From contig BPGX01000002.1 of assembly GCA_026003255.1 (NCBI GenBank), forward strand, positions 560,155 through 624,154: DNA of 64,000 nucleotides. Reading direction: 5' to 3'. The notes beneath the pieces were generated by a model. It ran no database searches. It was not told where the DNA came from and saw only the letters and a list, made by a program, of their open reading frames with translations. The DNA is from Bacteroidia bacterium (lineage in GTDB: Bacteria; Bacteroidota; Bacteroidia; B-17B0; Aurantibacillaceae). How positions within the stretch are numbered: the first letter of the stretch is position 1; every line of letters starts with the position of its first letter. Below, piece by piece: positions 36,029 through 45,045 of the stretch. The translations under genes were made by a program, and so were the position numbers.

Positions 36029-37236
36029 TTCCCCAGAACTGTTTGAATAGCACTCTTTACAGCACTAACAACCGTTTTCATTTGTTCGTAACTTAAATCA
36101 TAAAATACCGGTAAAGAAATCTCACGAGAATAATTGTCATAAGCAACCGGATAATTTTTAATATCATAGCCAAGCGATTTATAAAAACTCATCATAGGCA
36201 AAGGAATAAAGTGCACATTTACTGAAACATCCTGATTAAATATTTCCTGAATGATAGCATCTCTTTGGGATTCAGTAATTCCTTTAATTCTCAAAGGATA
36301 CACATGATACGACGAAATTTTTTCTTTTGTTTCGTAAATAGGTAATTCAATAGTTTTGATAGTTGCGAGTTCTTTAGAATAGAAATCAAAAATTTGTTTT
36401 CTTTTTTTCAATGTGTCATTATCATATCGTTCTAATTCTACTAATCCTATAGTGGCTAAAATATCAGTCATGTTGTATTTATAACCTGCTTCTATTATGT
36501 CGTATTTCCAGTTGCCTTTTTGCATTTTAGCGAGTGCATCTTTATTTTGACCATGTAGAATGTGTATGCAGAGGTATTGATAGATTTTTTCGTTATCAAA
36601 GGGTTTTGGGAGATTGAGAGCAATAGCACCGCCTTCAGCGGTTGTCAGATTTTTCACAGCATGAAAAGAAAATACCGTGGCGTCACACAATGAGCCAGTT
36701 CGTTTGCCTTTGTAGAAAGCACCAAAAGAATGCGCCGCATCCGATAATACCATTATTCTTCCTAACATTTCCTGAATTTGATTTTCAGGACGAAAAAGAT
36801 TTTTTTTAGATTCTACTAATTGCATTATTTCATCATAATCGGCTGGAAATCCAGCAAAATCAACGGGAATAATAACCTTTGTTTTTTCAGTAATGTGTTT
36901 TTCAATTTCTTTGACAGAGATATTAAAATCGTTCGGATTCACATCTACCATAACGGGCTTTGCTCCGCAATGAATAACCACATTGGCAGTTGCACTGTAA
37001 GTGTAAGCAGGGATAATCACTTCATCGCCGGGTTTCACACCAAACCATCGTAACATCGTTTCAAGTCCGGCAGTGGCAGAGTTTAAACATAAGGTATTAG
37101 GGACATTGCAGTATTCGCTAATTTTTTTTTCAAATAGTTTGGTTTTTGGACCTGTTGTAATCCATCCGGATTTTAGAGTTTCTACAACAGCATTACATAT
37201 TTTTTCATCTATTCTGGGAGGAGAGAATGGAATCAT
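36025..37236 (-). CDS. DegT/DnrJ/EryC1/StrS family aminotransferase
   Basis: 403 residues, full length for sugar aminotransferases that use PLP to aminate keto-sugar nucleotides. Motifs: SGWITTGPKTKLFEKKI, the LCLNSATAGLETMLRW phosphate-binding region, PGDEVIIPAYTYSATANVV, DAAHSFGAFYKG and the PLP lysine in SFHAVKNLTTAEGGAI. The C-terminal PLPMMSFYKSLGYDI segment is also typical. It overlaps the sugar transferase gene, so the product is probably an amino-sugar used as the initiating sugar of a surface glycan. It is the first gene of the minus-strand run; no clear promoter box is seen upstream. Confidence 0.92.
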   Translation of the reverse strand: MIPFSPPRIDEKICNAVVETLKSGWITTGPKTKLFEKKISEYCNVPNTLCLNSATAGLETMLRWFGVKPGDEVIIPAYTYSATANVVIHCGAKPVMVDVNPNDFNISVKEIEKHITEKTKVIIPVDFAGFPADYDEIMQLVESKKNLFRPENQIQEMLGRIMVLSDAAHSFGAFYKGKRTGSLCDATVFSFHAVKNLTTAEGGAIALNLPKPFDNEKIYQYLCIHILHGQNKDALAKMQKGNWKYDIIEAGYKYNMTDILATIGLVELERYDNDTLKKRKQIFDFYSKELATIKTIELPIYETKEKISSYHVYPLRIKGITESQRDAIIQEIFNQDVSVNVHFIPLPMMSFYKSLGYDIKNYPVAYDNYSREISLPVFYDLSYEQMKTVVSAVKSAIQTVLGK

Positions 37237-37344
37237 ATTTTTTAGCCGTGAAAATAAGGGAAAAAATAAAATGGAAAAAAATGGGTTCTAAAGAATTCGA
37301 AATATTATCTGGATAAAAATTCCTTATTATTACAGCAAAAAAAT

Positions 37345-37920
37345 ATGGCGAAGAGCCATGAAAACAAATTAAGTGAAAAACGAGTTGAACTGCTAAAATC
37401 TCCCTTGTTAGAACTTATTATTAATCGATTGAGTAAGCAGATAGTTGAACAATATTATTGCTCTTCTAATCTTGTAATTGTGGGACTACAGCCAAGGGGC
37501 ATTTATTTATCACGTGTTATTCGTGAATTGCTCGCATCTACAAAAAAATTCAAAAACATTGAATACGCTGAATTAGATGTTACTTTTTACAGAGATGATT
37601 TTAGATTAAAACAACTCGCACCATCTCCACAAAAAATAGAACCCGGCTTTTCTGTTGAAAATAAAAAAGTGATTCTTGTTGATGATGTACTTTTTACCGG
37701 GCGAACAATACGTTCTGCTCTTGATGCCATACAAAATTATGGACGTCCTGATAGCGTAGAACTGTTGGTTTTAGTGAACCGTCGGTTTTCCAGACAATTA
37801 CCTATTGAACCAAATTATGCGGGTATTAGTATTGATTCATTTGATAACCAAAGAGTGAATATTGAATGGGCAAAAGATTGGCGAAAAAGCAAGGTGTTCC
37901 TTGAATATAAAGAAAAATAA
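37345..37920 (+). CDS. pyrR: PyrR-type phosphoribosyltransferase
   Basis: 191-residue type I phosphoribosyltransferase. The PRPP-binding loop is [32 protein letters not shown] and [10 protein letters not shown] are the PyrR signatures. PyrR regulates pyrimidine genes and/or has uracil phosphoribosyltransferase activity. It precedes pyrB by 5 bases, forming a pyrimidine operon. I looked upstream (37237-37344) for a PyrR attenuator hairpin and saw none, so regulation by RNA binding is unproven. Confidence 0.9.
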   Translation: MAKSHENKLSEKRVELLKSPLLELIINRLSKQIVEQYYCSSNLVIVGLQPRGIYLSRVIRELLASTKKFKNIEYAELDVTFYRDDFRLKQLAPSPQKIEPGFSVENKKVILVDDVLFTGRTIRSALDAIQNYGRPDSVELLVLVNRRFSRQLPIEPNYAGISIDSFDNQRVNIEWAKDWRKSKVFLEYKEK

Positions 37921-37925
37921 CAGAC

Positions 37926-38855
37926 ATGACTTCGCTTTCTACAAAACATTTATTAGGTATTAAGGACTTAAATAAGCAAGACATAGAATTGATTTTGGAC
38001 ACAGCACAATCATTTAAAGAAGTGATTAATCGCCCTATCAAAAAAGTGCCTTCTTTGAGAGATGTAACGATTGCTAATTTATTTTTTGAAAATTCTACCA
38101 GAACAAGAATTTCATTTGAATTGGCTCAAAAACGATTAGGTGCAGATATTATCAATTTTTCAGCATCTACTTCGTCTGTAAAAAAGGGTGAAACCTTGAT
38201 TGATACAGCCAACAATATTTTGGCGATGAAGGTAGATATGATTGTGATGCGGCATTCTTCTCCGGGAGCATGTGTGTTTTTATCCAAAAAAGTAAAAGCA
38301 CAAATCATTAACGCAGGTGATGGAACGCATGAACATCCTACGCAGGCGTTGTTGGATGCTTATTCTATACGAGAAAAATTAGGCACATTAAAAAATGTAA
38401 AGGTTGTAATTGTTGGAGATATTTTACACTCAAGGGTTGCGTTGTCTAATATTCTTCTACTAAATAAAATGGGTGCTAAAGTTAAAGTGTGTGGTCCATT
38501 AAACCTTATTCCCAAATATATTCATTCATTAGGTGTTGATGTAGAGACCAATTTAAAGAAAGCATTAGAATGGTGTGATGTGGCTAATATGTTGAGGATT
38601 CAATTAGAAAGGCAGGATACCAAATACTTTCCATCTTTACGAGAATATTCTTTGTTGTATCAACTTAATCGTGAAGTGTTAGATGAGATAAAGAAAGATA
38701 TTATCATTATGCACCCTGGTCCTATCAATCGTGGTGTGGAAGTTACCAGTGATATTGCGGATAGCAAATATTCTATTATTCTAGAACAGGTAGAAAACGG
38801 TGTAGCCGTTCGAATGGCGGTGATGTATCTGCTGGCTGGAAAAAAGGCAGAATAA
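37926..38855 (+). CDS. pyrB: aspartate carbamoyltransferase catalytic subunit
   Basis: 309 residues. Catalyses condensation of carbamoyl phosphate with aspartate in de novo pyrimidine synthesis. The carbamoyl-phosphate loop is [61 protein letters not shown] and [11 protein letters not shown] are all in place. The gene order pyrR-pyrB, with no pyrI nearby, resembles the Gram-positive layout and is common in Bacteroidota. The 120 bases downstream hold no supported gene. Confidence 0.95.
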   Translation: MTSLSTKHLLGIKDLNKQDIELILDTAQSFKEVINRPIKKVPSLRDVTIANLFFENSTRTRISFELAQKRLGADIINFSASTSSVKKGETLIDTANNILAMKVDMIVMRHSSPGACVFLSKKVKAQIINAGDGTHEHPTQALLDAYSIREKLGTLKNVKVVIVGDILHSRVALSNILLLNKMGAKVKVCGPLNLIPKYIHSLGVDVETNLKKALEWCDVANMLRIQLERQDTKYFPSLREYSLLYQLNREVLDEIKKDIIIMHPGPINRGVEVTSDIADSKYSIILEQVENGVAVRMAVMYLLAGKKAE

Positions 38856-38974
38856 GTTTCTGGTCAAAGCTACTAATCAATTATACTCGTTGAATTTAAA
38901 TATGTCACGTATAGATGATTTGAAAAAGAAATTCTTTATTGCAAACTAACGTTTATTGAGCATAAAACGAAAGT

Positions 38975-40720
38975 TTATTTATAAATTCTTTTTCTTTTCT
39001 CTTTCTTGTTTCCTTCTTCAAATGAATTTTTAAAAAATTCTTTTTTCTTATGAGAGAATTTGTCAGAAGAGTATTCAGTTTTTTTGTGTCCACCTTGTTT
39101 TTCTTTATTTGATTTCTCAATACTAATTATTCTGTTATTAAACGATTTTCCTGCTAATGATGAAAGTTTATCAGTATCAGTAGACGAAATTTCAAAAAAT
39201 GAAAATGTTTTTTTGACATCGGTATTTTTAATATTAGTAACAGGAATGCCTGTTTCATCAGAGATAAAATCTTTTAGTGAACGCCAGTTAAAACCATCCA
39301 TTTCTCCTAAATTAATAAAATAACGTTGTGTTTGCCGGTGTGAAGACACATCTACATCCTTTAGATTATTGATGTCCGGAGCATTTTGATAGTAAGTATA
39401 AAAGCGATTAAACTCTTCCCAAACCAATTTTTTGATCAATTCTTCTTTGCTTAAATCTTTTAAACTTTCAAAAACAGCAGGTAAATAGTCCTGAATAGCT
39501 GATTCATCAACAGAAGTATTTTTTATTCTTTCAACAAGATATAAGAGTTGTTTTTCACAAACTTGAATGCCGGTTGGAATAAGCGATCTATGAAATTTTG
39601 CTTTTGTAAAACGTTCTAAATCTTTAATTTTTTTGGATTCTGAAGGCGTTACTATTGCAATTGAAATTCCAGATTTTCCTGCTCTGGCTGTTCTGCCACT
39701 GCGATGTGTGTATACTTCAAGGTCGTCTGGTAAGTCGTAATTGATAACATGGGTTATATTATCAATATCTATTCCACGAGCTGCCACATCGGTTGCTACC
39801 AAAAGTTGTATCTGATGGTTTCTAAAACGTTTCATAACAAAATCACGTTGTGCTTGAGATAAATCGCCATGTAAAGCGTCTGCGCTGTATCCATCTTTAA
39901 TGAGTTGGTCGGCAATTTTTTGAGTATCTGCTTTTGTACGGCAAAAAATAATTCCAAAAATATCGGGATAATAATCTATGATTCTTTTTAATGCTAAATA
40001 CCGGTGTTTATTGGAGCTAATCACATAATAGATATGTTCGATATTAGGAGCGGCAGCATTTTTATTCCCAACATTAATTTCAACGGGATGATTCATGTAA
40101 TTTTTGGCAATTCTTGCGACTTCAGGGGGCATTGTAGCACTGAACAACCATGTTTGTTTGTTATCAAAGGTTTGGTCTATGATATAATCAATATCGTCTT
40201 TAAATCCCATGTTGAGCATTTCATCGGCTTCATCAAGGATTAAAATTTTAATATCTGATAAATCGACTGCCCTTCGGTCAATGAGGTCTACCAATCTGCC
40301 GGGTGTAGCGGCAATAATTTGACATCCTTTTTTCAAAGCGTTGATTTGTGTTTCAATATTAGCCCCGCCATATACAGCTACCGTATGAATTTCAGGTTTA
40401 TATTTGGATAAATTTTTTATATCATTGGCTATTTGAACGCATAGTTCACGAGTTGGTGCAATGATTAACGCTTGTGGATGTTTTATTTCTGGATTAATTT
40501 TGTGAAGCATTGGTATTGAAAATGCAGCTGTTTTGCCTGTACCGGTTTGGGCAAGAGCGATAATGTCTGTGTCTTTTTCTAGCAATAAAGGAATTGTTTG
40601 TTGCTGAATAGGCGTTGGATGTTGGTATCCCAGATCATTGATGGCTTTTTGAATCCATTCTAATAATGGATAATCTTTGAACGTAATTGTTCCTTGTGTT
40701 TGTGTTTCTGTGTTGTACAT
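38975..40720 (-). CDS. DEAD-box RNA helicase with C-terminal DbpA-like RNA-binding domain
   Basis: 581 residues from the ATG at 40720 (the upstream in-frame start lies within the leader). Helicase motifs: Q motif HPTPIQQQTIPLLL, Walker A ALAQTGTGKTAAF, PTRELCVQIA, LILDEADEMLNMGF, FSATMPPEVAR, HGDLSQAQRDFVMKRF and YTHRSGRTARAGKSG. Residues about 480-555 resemble the DbpA RNA-binding fold (YFINLGEMDGFNWRSLKDFI...VTNIKNTDVKKTFSFFEI), and the tail is Lys-rich. Such proteins (CsdA/DeaD type) assist ribosome assembly and RNA decay, often at low temperature. The leader is long and has two candidate promoters, as is common for cold-responsive helicases. Confidence 0.92.
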   Translation of the reverse strand: MYNTETQTQGTITFKDYPLLEWIQKAINDLGYQHPTPIQQQTIPLLLEKDTDIIALAQTGTGKTAAFSIPMLHKINPEIKHPQALIIAPTRELCVQIANDIKNLSKYKPEIHTVAVYGGANIETQINALKKGCQIIAATPGRLVDLIDRRAVDLSDIKILILDEADEMLNMGFKDDIDYIIDQTFDNKQTWLFSATMPPEVARIAKNYMNHPVEINVGNKNAAAPNIEHIYYVISSNKHRYLALKRIIDYYPDIFGIIFCRTKADTQKIADQLIKDGYSADALHGDLSQAQRDFVMKRFRNHQIQLLVATDVAARGIDIDNITHVINYDLPDDLEVYTHRSGRTARAGKSGISIAIVTPSESKKIKDLERFTKAKFHRSLIPTGIQVCEKQLLYLVERIKNTSVDESAIQDYLPAVFESLKDLSKEELIKKLVWEEFNRFYTYYQNAPDINNLKDVDVSSHRQTQRYFINLGEMDGFNWRSLKDFISDETGIPVTNIKNTDVKKTFSFFEISSTDTDKLSSLAGKSFNNRIISIEKSNKEKQGGHKKTEYSSDKFSHKKKEFFKNSFEEGNKKEKRKRIYK

Positions 40721-40761
40721 AATTTGTTTGATTTTTTTCAGCACTGATAAATCTAACTCTG

Positions 40762-40795
40762 CAAACTTAAATTTTTAGCGGCTATAAAAGTCAAA
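40762..40795 (-). promoter_or_regulatory. full Bacteroidota promoter for the DEAD-box helicase
   Basis: On the minus strand TTTG (40795-40792) and TAAGTTTG (40769-40762) are 22 bases apart; the ATG is 41 bases further on. Confidence 0.6.
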
Positions 40796-40839
40796 AATAC
40801 AGAATTAAATTTACTTAGCCGTTTTTTTATTTCTTGCCA

Positions 40840-40847
40840 CAAAGATA
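40840..40847 (-). promoter_or_regulatory. second, distal -7 box upstream of the DEAD-box helicase
   Basis: The minus strand reads TATCTTTG. If used, it would give a leader of about 115 bases. No -33 element at normal spacing. Confidence 0.35.
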
Positions 40848-40874
40848 GGTATAAGATTTTGATTAAACGAATAA

Positions 40875-40906
40875 AAATAAAAAACCCCTTGAATTTTCAA
40901 GGGGTT
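40875..40906 (-). terminator. Rho-independent terminator downstream of the outer-membrane protein gene
   Basis: AACCCCTTGAA (40883-40893) pairs perfectly with TTCAAGGGGTT (40896-40906). The minus strand continues into a T-rich run (complement of 40875-40882), just past the stop at 40933. The plus-strand side also has a T run, so it could act both ways. Confidence 0.8.
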
Positions 40907-40932
40907 TTTTGGAATATTAACAAAAAACTAGA

Positions 40933-41805
40933 TTAGAAGTATAAGTTTAATCTTAAAGAGGCAGCCGGACCAAATACGCTGTTGTTGTTGTCAGTATCTA
41001 AAGCAAATGAGCTAGATTTTCCTGTTTTAGTAGTTTGTGTTTTAACTGCATTGTTTGCACCATCCCAAAATTCAGTAGTAACTTGTCCTTCACCTGTTGA
41101 AGAGAAAGAAAGTCCCCAACCGAATTCGCCACCAATTGACATTTTTGGTAATACAAAATATTCAGCACCGATGAATCCTCTTAATCCAAAAGCAAATGTT
41201 GAACCATTTTTAACTTCTGTGGTTCTACTTGCCATTGCTACACCGTTCATTGTGGTCCAGTTAGTTGATGTTGGGGTGAAGTTACCATTAGGATTATTAA
41301 ATTGGTTGCCATAAGTGTATTTTTCTTTTGAACCACCAATATATAAACCTAACTCTCCACCATAATAACCTTGAAGGCGTGTTTTACCTTTTCTCATTTC
41401 AATACCACCACTTAAACCAATTCCATTGAATGAAACAGATTTTGTATCTTGAACGTATTTTGGATCAGTAGAAGTATTTGTATCGTCACTTACATAGTTT
41501 GACATTTTTTGGGATCCAAAACCTAATCTGATAGCTGCTCTGTATGCAGTAGTAGCATCTTTGAAGTATTTTCCAACGATTGTGTTGTTTGTTGTTAAGT
41601 AATTCCAGCTAGGAGCAGTATTTGCCGCATTTTTTCCAAAGAAGTTACCAGCATAGTTTAAAAAAGGAGTAGCGTCGATGCCAATTCCCCAGTCGCCTTC
41701 TTCTGGAAGGATGGGTTCACCTTTTTTAGATGTAAGGTCTTGAGCATTCGCAGTAAAGAATCCAAATGCTAAAGCCATTGCAACAGTTGTGATGTTTTTT
41801 CTCAT
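40933..41805 (-). CDS. outer-membrane beta-barrel protein
   Basis: 290 residues from the ATG at 41805, chosen because the promoter at 41832-41864 excludes the upstream frame. Signal peptide cleavage at ANA|Q. The mature protein is a probable 8-10-stranded barrel with alternating hydrophobic strands: YRAAIRLGFGSQKM, ISFNGIGLSGGIEMRKGKTR-type segments, LQGYYGGELGLYIGGSKE, FAFGLRGFIGAEYFVLPK and the closing GPAASLRLNLYF with terminal Phe. It is rich in Asn, Thr and Gly and lacks a plug or lipobox. Such proteins are common and abundant in Bacteroidota; function unknown. It stands alone with its own promoter and terminator. Confidence 0.8.
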   Translation of the reverse strand: MRKNITTVAMALAFGFFTANAQDLTSKKGEPILPEEGDWGIGIDATPFLNYAGNFFGKNAANTAPSWNYLTTNNTIVGKYFKDATTAYRAAIRLGFGSQKMSNYVSDDTNTSTDPKYVQDTKSVSFNGIGLSGGIEMRKGKTRLQGYYGGELGLYIGGSKEKYTYGNQFNNPNGNFTPTSTNWTTMNGVAMASRTTEVKNGSTFAFGLRGFIGAEYFVLPKMSIGGEFGWGLSFSSTGEGQVTTEFWDGANNAVKTQTTKTGKSSSFALDTDNNNSVFGPAASLRLNLYF

Positions 41806-41831
41806 ACTTTTAATTTTTAAGGTTTGTGCCG

Positions 41832-41864
41832 CAAAGGTATGGAATATATTTTGATATTTCCAAA
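41832..41864 (-). promoter_or_regulatory. full Bacteroidota promoter for the outer-membrane protein gene
   Basis: On the minus strand TTTG (41864-41861) and TACCTTTG (41839-41832) are 21 bases apart, 26 bases from the ATG. Confidence 0.75.
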
Positions 41865-41907
41865 TTTTCGAATAATAATTATTCACAAATAAATGTTAAT
41901 AAAATAA

Positions 41908-43371
41908 TTAGTAATATACAGGTCTTCTGACTTCGCATAAATGTTTTGCAAGACGAATCACCTGACGAGTGTAACCAAATTCATTGTCATACCAAACGTA
42001 TACAACTGCACTTCTTTTATCAGGAGAAATTTGAGTGGCCTGGCTATCAAAAACCGCAGGACATGAGTTACCTATAATATCGGTTGAAACTAATTCGTTG
42101 GAAAATTCATACTTAATTTGTTCTACTAAGTTTCCGGTTAAGGCGTATTGTTTTACAGTATTATTAATTGTGTCTTTATCTACTTCACAACCGAGTTGAA
42201 CATTGATAATAGCCAATGAGCCATCTGGGGTTGGTACCCGAACGGCATTAGCTGTAAATTTTCCCGCAAGATGTGGTAATACTTTTTTGAGAGCACTATC
42301 GGCACCGGTTTCGGTTATGACCATATTTAATGGAGCAGAACGTCCTCTTCTGTATTTTTTGTGAAAGTTATCCAATAAGTTTTGGTCGTTAGTATAAGAA
42401 TGAATGGTTTCAATATGTCCTTTTTCAATTTTGAATTCTTTATCTAAAACATATAAAATAGGCATGATGGCATTGGTAGTGCAAGAAGCGGCAGAGAAGA
42501 TTTGCTCATTTTTTAAATCTAAATTTTCGTGATTGATACCATATACGACATTAGGAATATCTCCTTTACCCGGAGCAGTTAATAATACTTTTGCAATGCC
42601 TTTGCTTTTTAAGTGTAAAGATAATTTTTCTCTGTCTCTGAAAATCCCTGTGTTGTCAATCAATAATGCGTTATTAATACCGTATTGGGTATAGTCAATT
42701 TGATCGGGTTTGTCAGCAGCAATGAAATACACGGTATGACCATTAATAATAAGGGCATTGTTTTCATGGTCTTCAATAACCGTTCCGGGAAAAGGACCAT
42801 GGATAGAGTCGTTTCTTAATAAGTCCGCTCTTTTTGTTAGTTCTTCTTTAATTTTGCCGCGCACTACAACGGCCTTTAATCGGAGTTGCTCGCCTTTTCC
42901 AGCTAATGAGATTAAATCTCTTGCGGCTAAACGACCAATTCTTCCAAAACCATATAATACGACATCTCTTGGAGTAATGGTGTGTTTTTTATCAATGAAA
43001 TCAGAAAGTTTTTTTTGAATAAAATCAGAATACGAACTAAATTGTTCTTTTTCCTGATGCCATTCATACGCTAGACGGCCAATATCTATACGAGAAGGAC
43101 ATATATCGGACTCATAAATGGCTTTTGCTAACTGAGCTGTGTCTTCTACAGTGATTGGTTTTTTCACAAAATCTTTAGCATAAAGGTGAAGTTGCATGAT
43201 TTCGGAAGAACTTTTATCTACTAATTGATTTCTGAATAGCACAAGTTCTACGGACTTTTCAAACCAAAGTTTCCCAATATAACCAATTAAATCAATGGCT
43301 GCCTTTTCTTGATTAATCCACGTTTTAAGTTGCGTTTCATAATCGTTTTTAACTTTGTTAATTGTTTCCAT
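41908..43371 (-). CDS. gap: glyceraldehyde-3-phosphate dehydrogenase, long form
   Basis: 487 residues, about 150 longer than classical GAPDH. The extra N-terminal helical region (about 1-130) precedes the NAD Rossmann motif VVLYGFGRIGRLAARDL. The catalytic Cys is in FSAASCTTNAIMPIL; further conserved parts are TIHSYTNDQNLLDNFHKKYR, RVPTPDGSLAIINVQL and VYVWYDNEFGYTRQV. It oxidises glyceraldehyde-3-phosphate in glycolysis or works in the reverse direction in gluconeogenesis. Long forms with this extension are known in Bacteroidota and relatives; the purpose of the extension is unclear. It lies 23 bases after ndk on the same strand, so the two may be co-transcribed. Confidence 0.93.
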   Translation of the reverse strand: METINKVKNDYETQLKTWINQEKAAIDLIGYIGKLWFEKSVELVLFRNQLVDKSSSEIMQLHLYAKDFVKKPITVEDTAQLAKAIYESDICPSRIDIGRLAYEWHQEKEQFSSYSDFIQKKLSDFIDKKHTITPRDVVLYGFGRIGRLAARDLISLAGKGEQLRLKAVVVRGKIKEELTKRADLLRNDSIHGPFPGTVIEDHENNALIINGHTVYFIAADKPDQIDYTQYGINNALLIDNTGIFRDREKLSLHLKSKGIAKVLLTAPGKGDIPNVVYGINHENLDLKNEQIFSAASCTTNAIMPILYVLDKEFKIEKGHIETIHSYTNDQNLLDNFHKKYRRGRSAPLNMVITETGADSALKKVLPHLAGKFTANAVRVPTPDGSLAIINVQLGCEVDKDTINNTVKQYALTGNLVEQIKYEFSNELVSTDIIGNSCPAVFDSQATQISPDKRSAVVYVWYDNEFGYTRQVIRLAKHLCEVRRPVYY

Positions 43372-43394
43372 AATATTGATTTTAGATGATTAAT

Positions 43395-43811
43395 TTAAAA
43401 ACGTTCTAATTGTGAGAAAAAGAAATTAGCTTCAATGATAGCATTTTCATTGCTATCTGATCCATGAATCGCGTTTTCTGCAATTGATTTGGCAAATTCT
43501 TTACGAATGGTGCCGGGTTCAGCTTTTGCAGGGTCAGTGGCGCCGATTAATTTTCTAAAATCTTCAACGGCATTTTCTTTTTCTAAAATAGCAGCCACAA
43601 TGGGACCACTACTCATATATTCAATGAGTTCGTTGTAAAAAGGTCGGTCTTTGTGAACAATGTAAAATTGTGCGGCTTGTTCTTTCGTGATTTTTAAAAA
43701 TTTCATGGCTACAATTTTAAAGCCGGCTTGATTGATTTTTGCTAAAATGGGTCCGATGTAATTGTTTCTTACAGCATCGGGCTTAATCATTGTGAAGGTA
43801 ATGTTACTCAT
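43395..43811 (-). CDS. ndk: nucleoside diphosphate kinase
   Basis: 138 residues from the ATG at 43811; the frame extends to 43853 but the promoter box at 43830-43837 excludes that. Transfers the gamma phosphate between nucleoside triphosphates and diphosphates through phospho-histidine. Motifs: [17 protein letters not shown], the [14 protein letters not shown] region, [18 protein letters not shown] and the active-site His116 in NAIHGSDS. Full length for the family. Confidence 0.96.
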   Translation of the reverse strand: MSNITFTMIKPDAVRNNYIGPILAKINQAGFKIVAMKFLKITKEQAAQFYIVHKDRPFYNELIEYMSSGPIVAAILEKENAVEDFRKLIGATDPAKAEPGTIRKEFAKSIAENAIHGSDSNENAIIEANFFFSQLERF

Positions 43812-43829
43812 AATTTTAATTTTGAGCCG

Positions 43830-43837
43830 CAAAGGTA
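43830..43837 (-). promoter_or_regulatory. -7 box for ndk
   Basis: The minus strand reads TACCTTTG, 18 bases upstream of the ndk ATG. No -33 TTTG at normal spacing. Confidence 0.5.
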
Positions 43838-43878
43838 AAAAAGTTTTAAGCATTCATCTATTTACTATTTTTTATTTC

Positions 43879-43886
43879 TATTTTTG
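43879..43886 (+). promoter_or_regulatory. -7 box for the deoxyhypusine-synthase-like gene
   Basis: TATTTTTG, diverging from the ndk promoter 40 bases away. It overlaps the TTG at 43884 and so supports the ATG at 43908. Confidence 0.5.
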
Positions 43887-43907
43887 CGGGCTCAAAATTT
43901 TAATACT

Positions 43908-44885
43908 ATGATTAATAAGGGACCTGTTTCAAAATTTATAGATCATCATTATAGACATTTTAATGCAGCGGCATTGAAGGATGCGGCTATTGGTTATGAA
44001 AAGCTTATTAATGAGGGGGGTAAAATGCTCATTGCATTAGCCGGGGCAATGAGTACAGCAGAACTTGGCGTTTCTTTGGCAGAGATGATTCGTCAGGATA
44101 AAGTACATATTATTTCGTGTACAGGAGCCAATTTAGAGGAAGATTTGATGAATCTGGTGGCTCATAATCACTACAAGAGAATTCCGAATTACAGAGATTT
44201 GACTCCACAACAAGAGTGGGAGCTTTTAGAGCAAGGATTAAATAGGGTTACTGATACTTGTATTCCGGAAGAGGAGGCGTTTAGAAGGTTACAAAAGCAT
44301 ATTTATGAACTTTGGAAAGATGCAGAAAGCAAAGGAGAAAGATATTTTCCGCATGAATATATGTTTCAACTTATTAAAAGTGGTGTTTTAAAACAATATT
44401 ATGAGATAGATCCGAAGGATAGTTGGATGGTAGCTGCGGCTGAGAAAAATTTACCAATTGTAGTGGGTGGCTGGGAAGATTCTACGCTTGGAAATATTTT
44501 TGCATCGTATGTTATTAAAGGAGAATTAAAAGCAAGCACAGTGAAGAGTGGCATTGAATATATGGTGTGGTTAGCCGACTGGTACAAGAAAAATTCAGGT
44601 GGAAAAGGGGTTGGATTCTTTCAGATTGGTGGGGGAATTGCGGGTGACTTTCCAATTTGTGTGGTACCAATGATGTATCAGGATTTGGGATGGCACGATG
44701 TTCCTTTCTGGAGTTATTTTTGTCAAATATCTGATAGCACGACTTCGTATGGTTCATACAGTGGAGCTGTGCCAAATGAAAAAATTACCTGGGGAAAATT
44801 GGGAATTGATACGCCAAAATATGTCATTGAATCGGATGCTACCATTGTGGCACCGTTGATTTTTGCGTGGGTGTTGGGATGGTAA
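43908..44885 (+). CDS. deoxyhypusine synthase family protein
   Basis: 325 residues. The family uses NAD to cleave spermidine and transfer the aminobutyl group. Visible family features are FIDHHYRHFNAAALKDAA, the LALAGAMSTAELG Rossmann-like segment, ISCTGANLEEDLMNLVAH, PIVVGGWEDSTLGNIFASYV and the active-site lysine in KITWGKLG. Classical DHS acts on eIF5A, which bacteria lack, so hypusination is unlikely. Related bacterial proteins have been linked to homospermidine-type polyamine synthesis; the product here cannot be deduced. It is monocistronic, with a promoter in front and no matching partner gene next to it. Confidence 0.88.
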   Translation: MINKGPVSKFIDHHYRHFNAAALKDAAIGYEKLINEGGKMLIALAGAMSTAELGVSLAEMIRQDKVHIISCTGANLEEDLMNLVAHNHYKRIPNYRDLTPQQEWELLEQGLNRVTDTCIPEEEAFRRLQKHIYELWKDAESKGERYFPHEYMFQLIKSGVLKQYYEIDPKDSWMVAAAEKNLPIVVGGWEDSTLGNIFASYVIKGELKASTVKSGIEYMVWLADWYKKNSGGKGVGFFQIGGGIAGDFPICVVPMMYQDLGWHDVPFWSYFCQISDSTTSYGSYSGAVPNEKITWGKLGIDTPKYVIESDATIVAPLIFAWVLGW

Positions 44886-45007
44886 GCGTTTTTTCAGGGT
44901 CTTGTTAATCAAGGGGCAAAAAACAAACTTATTATTTAAACGATAATGGGATTGTTTGAAATGTTTTTCTAATCAATAATATGAAAAGAGCGTTATAAAA
45001 TTTCGTG

Positions 45008-45015
45008 TAAATTTG
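45008..45015 (+). promoter_or_regulatory. -7 box for lnt
   Basis: TAAATTTG, 30 bases upstream of the TTG start at 45046. No -33 element at normal spacing. Confidence 0.4.
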
Positions 45016-45045
45016 AAGCAATGATTTTTTATTAAAATAAGGCAA

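Noticed and set aside
37237..37344. PyrR attenuator upstream of pyrR
   Set aside because: No convincing anti-terminator/terminator hairpin pair or T run is present.
38900..38950. Tiny ORF of 15 codons downstream of pyrB (MSRIDDLKKKFF...)
   Set aside because: Too short, no promoter or conservation evidence.
44886..45007. Terminator or small RNA between the DHS-like gene and lnt
   Set aside because: No stable stem with a T run and no promoter pair was found.
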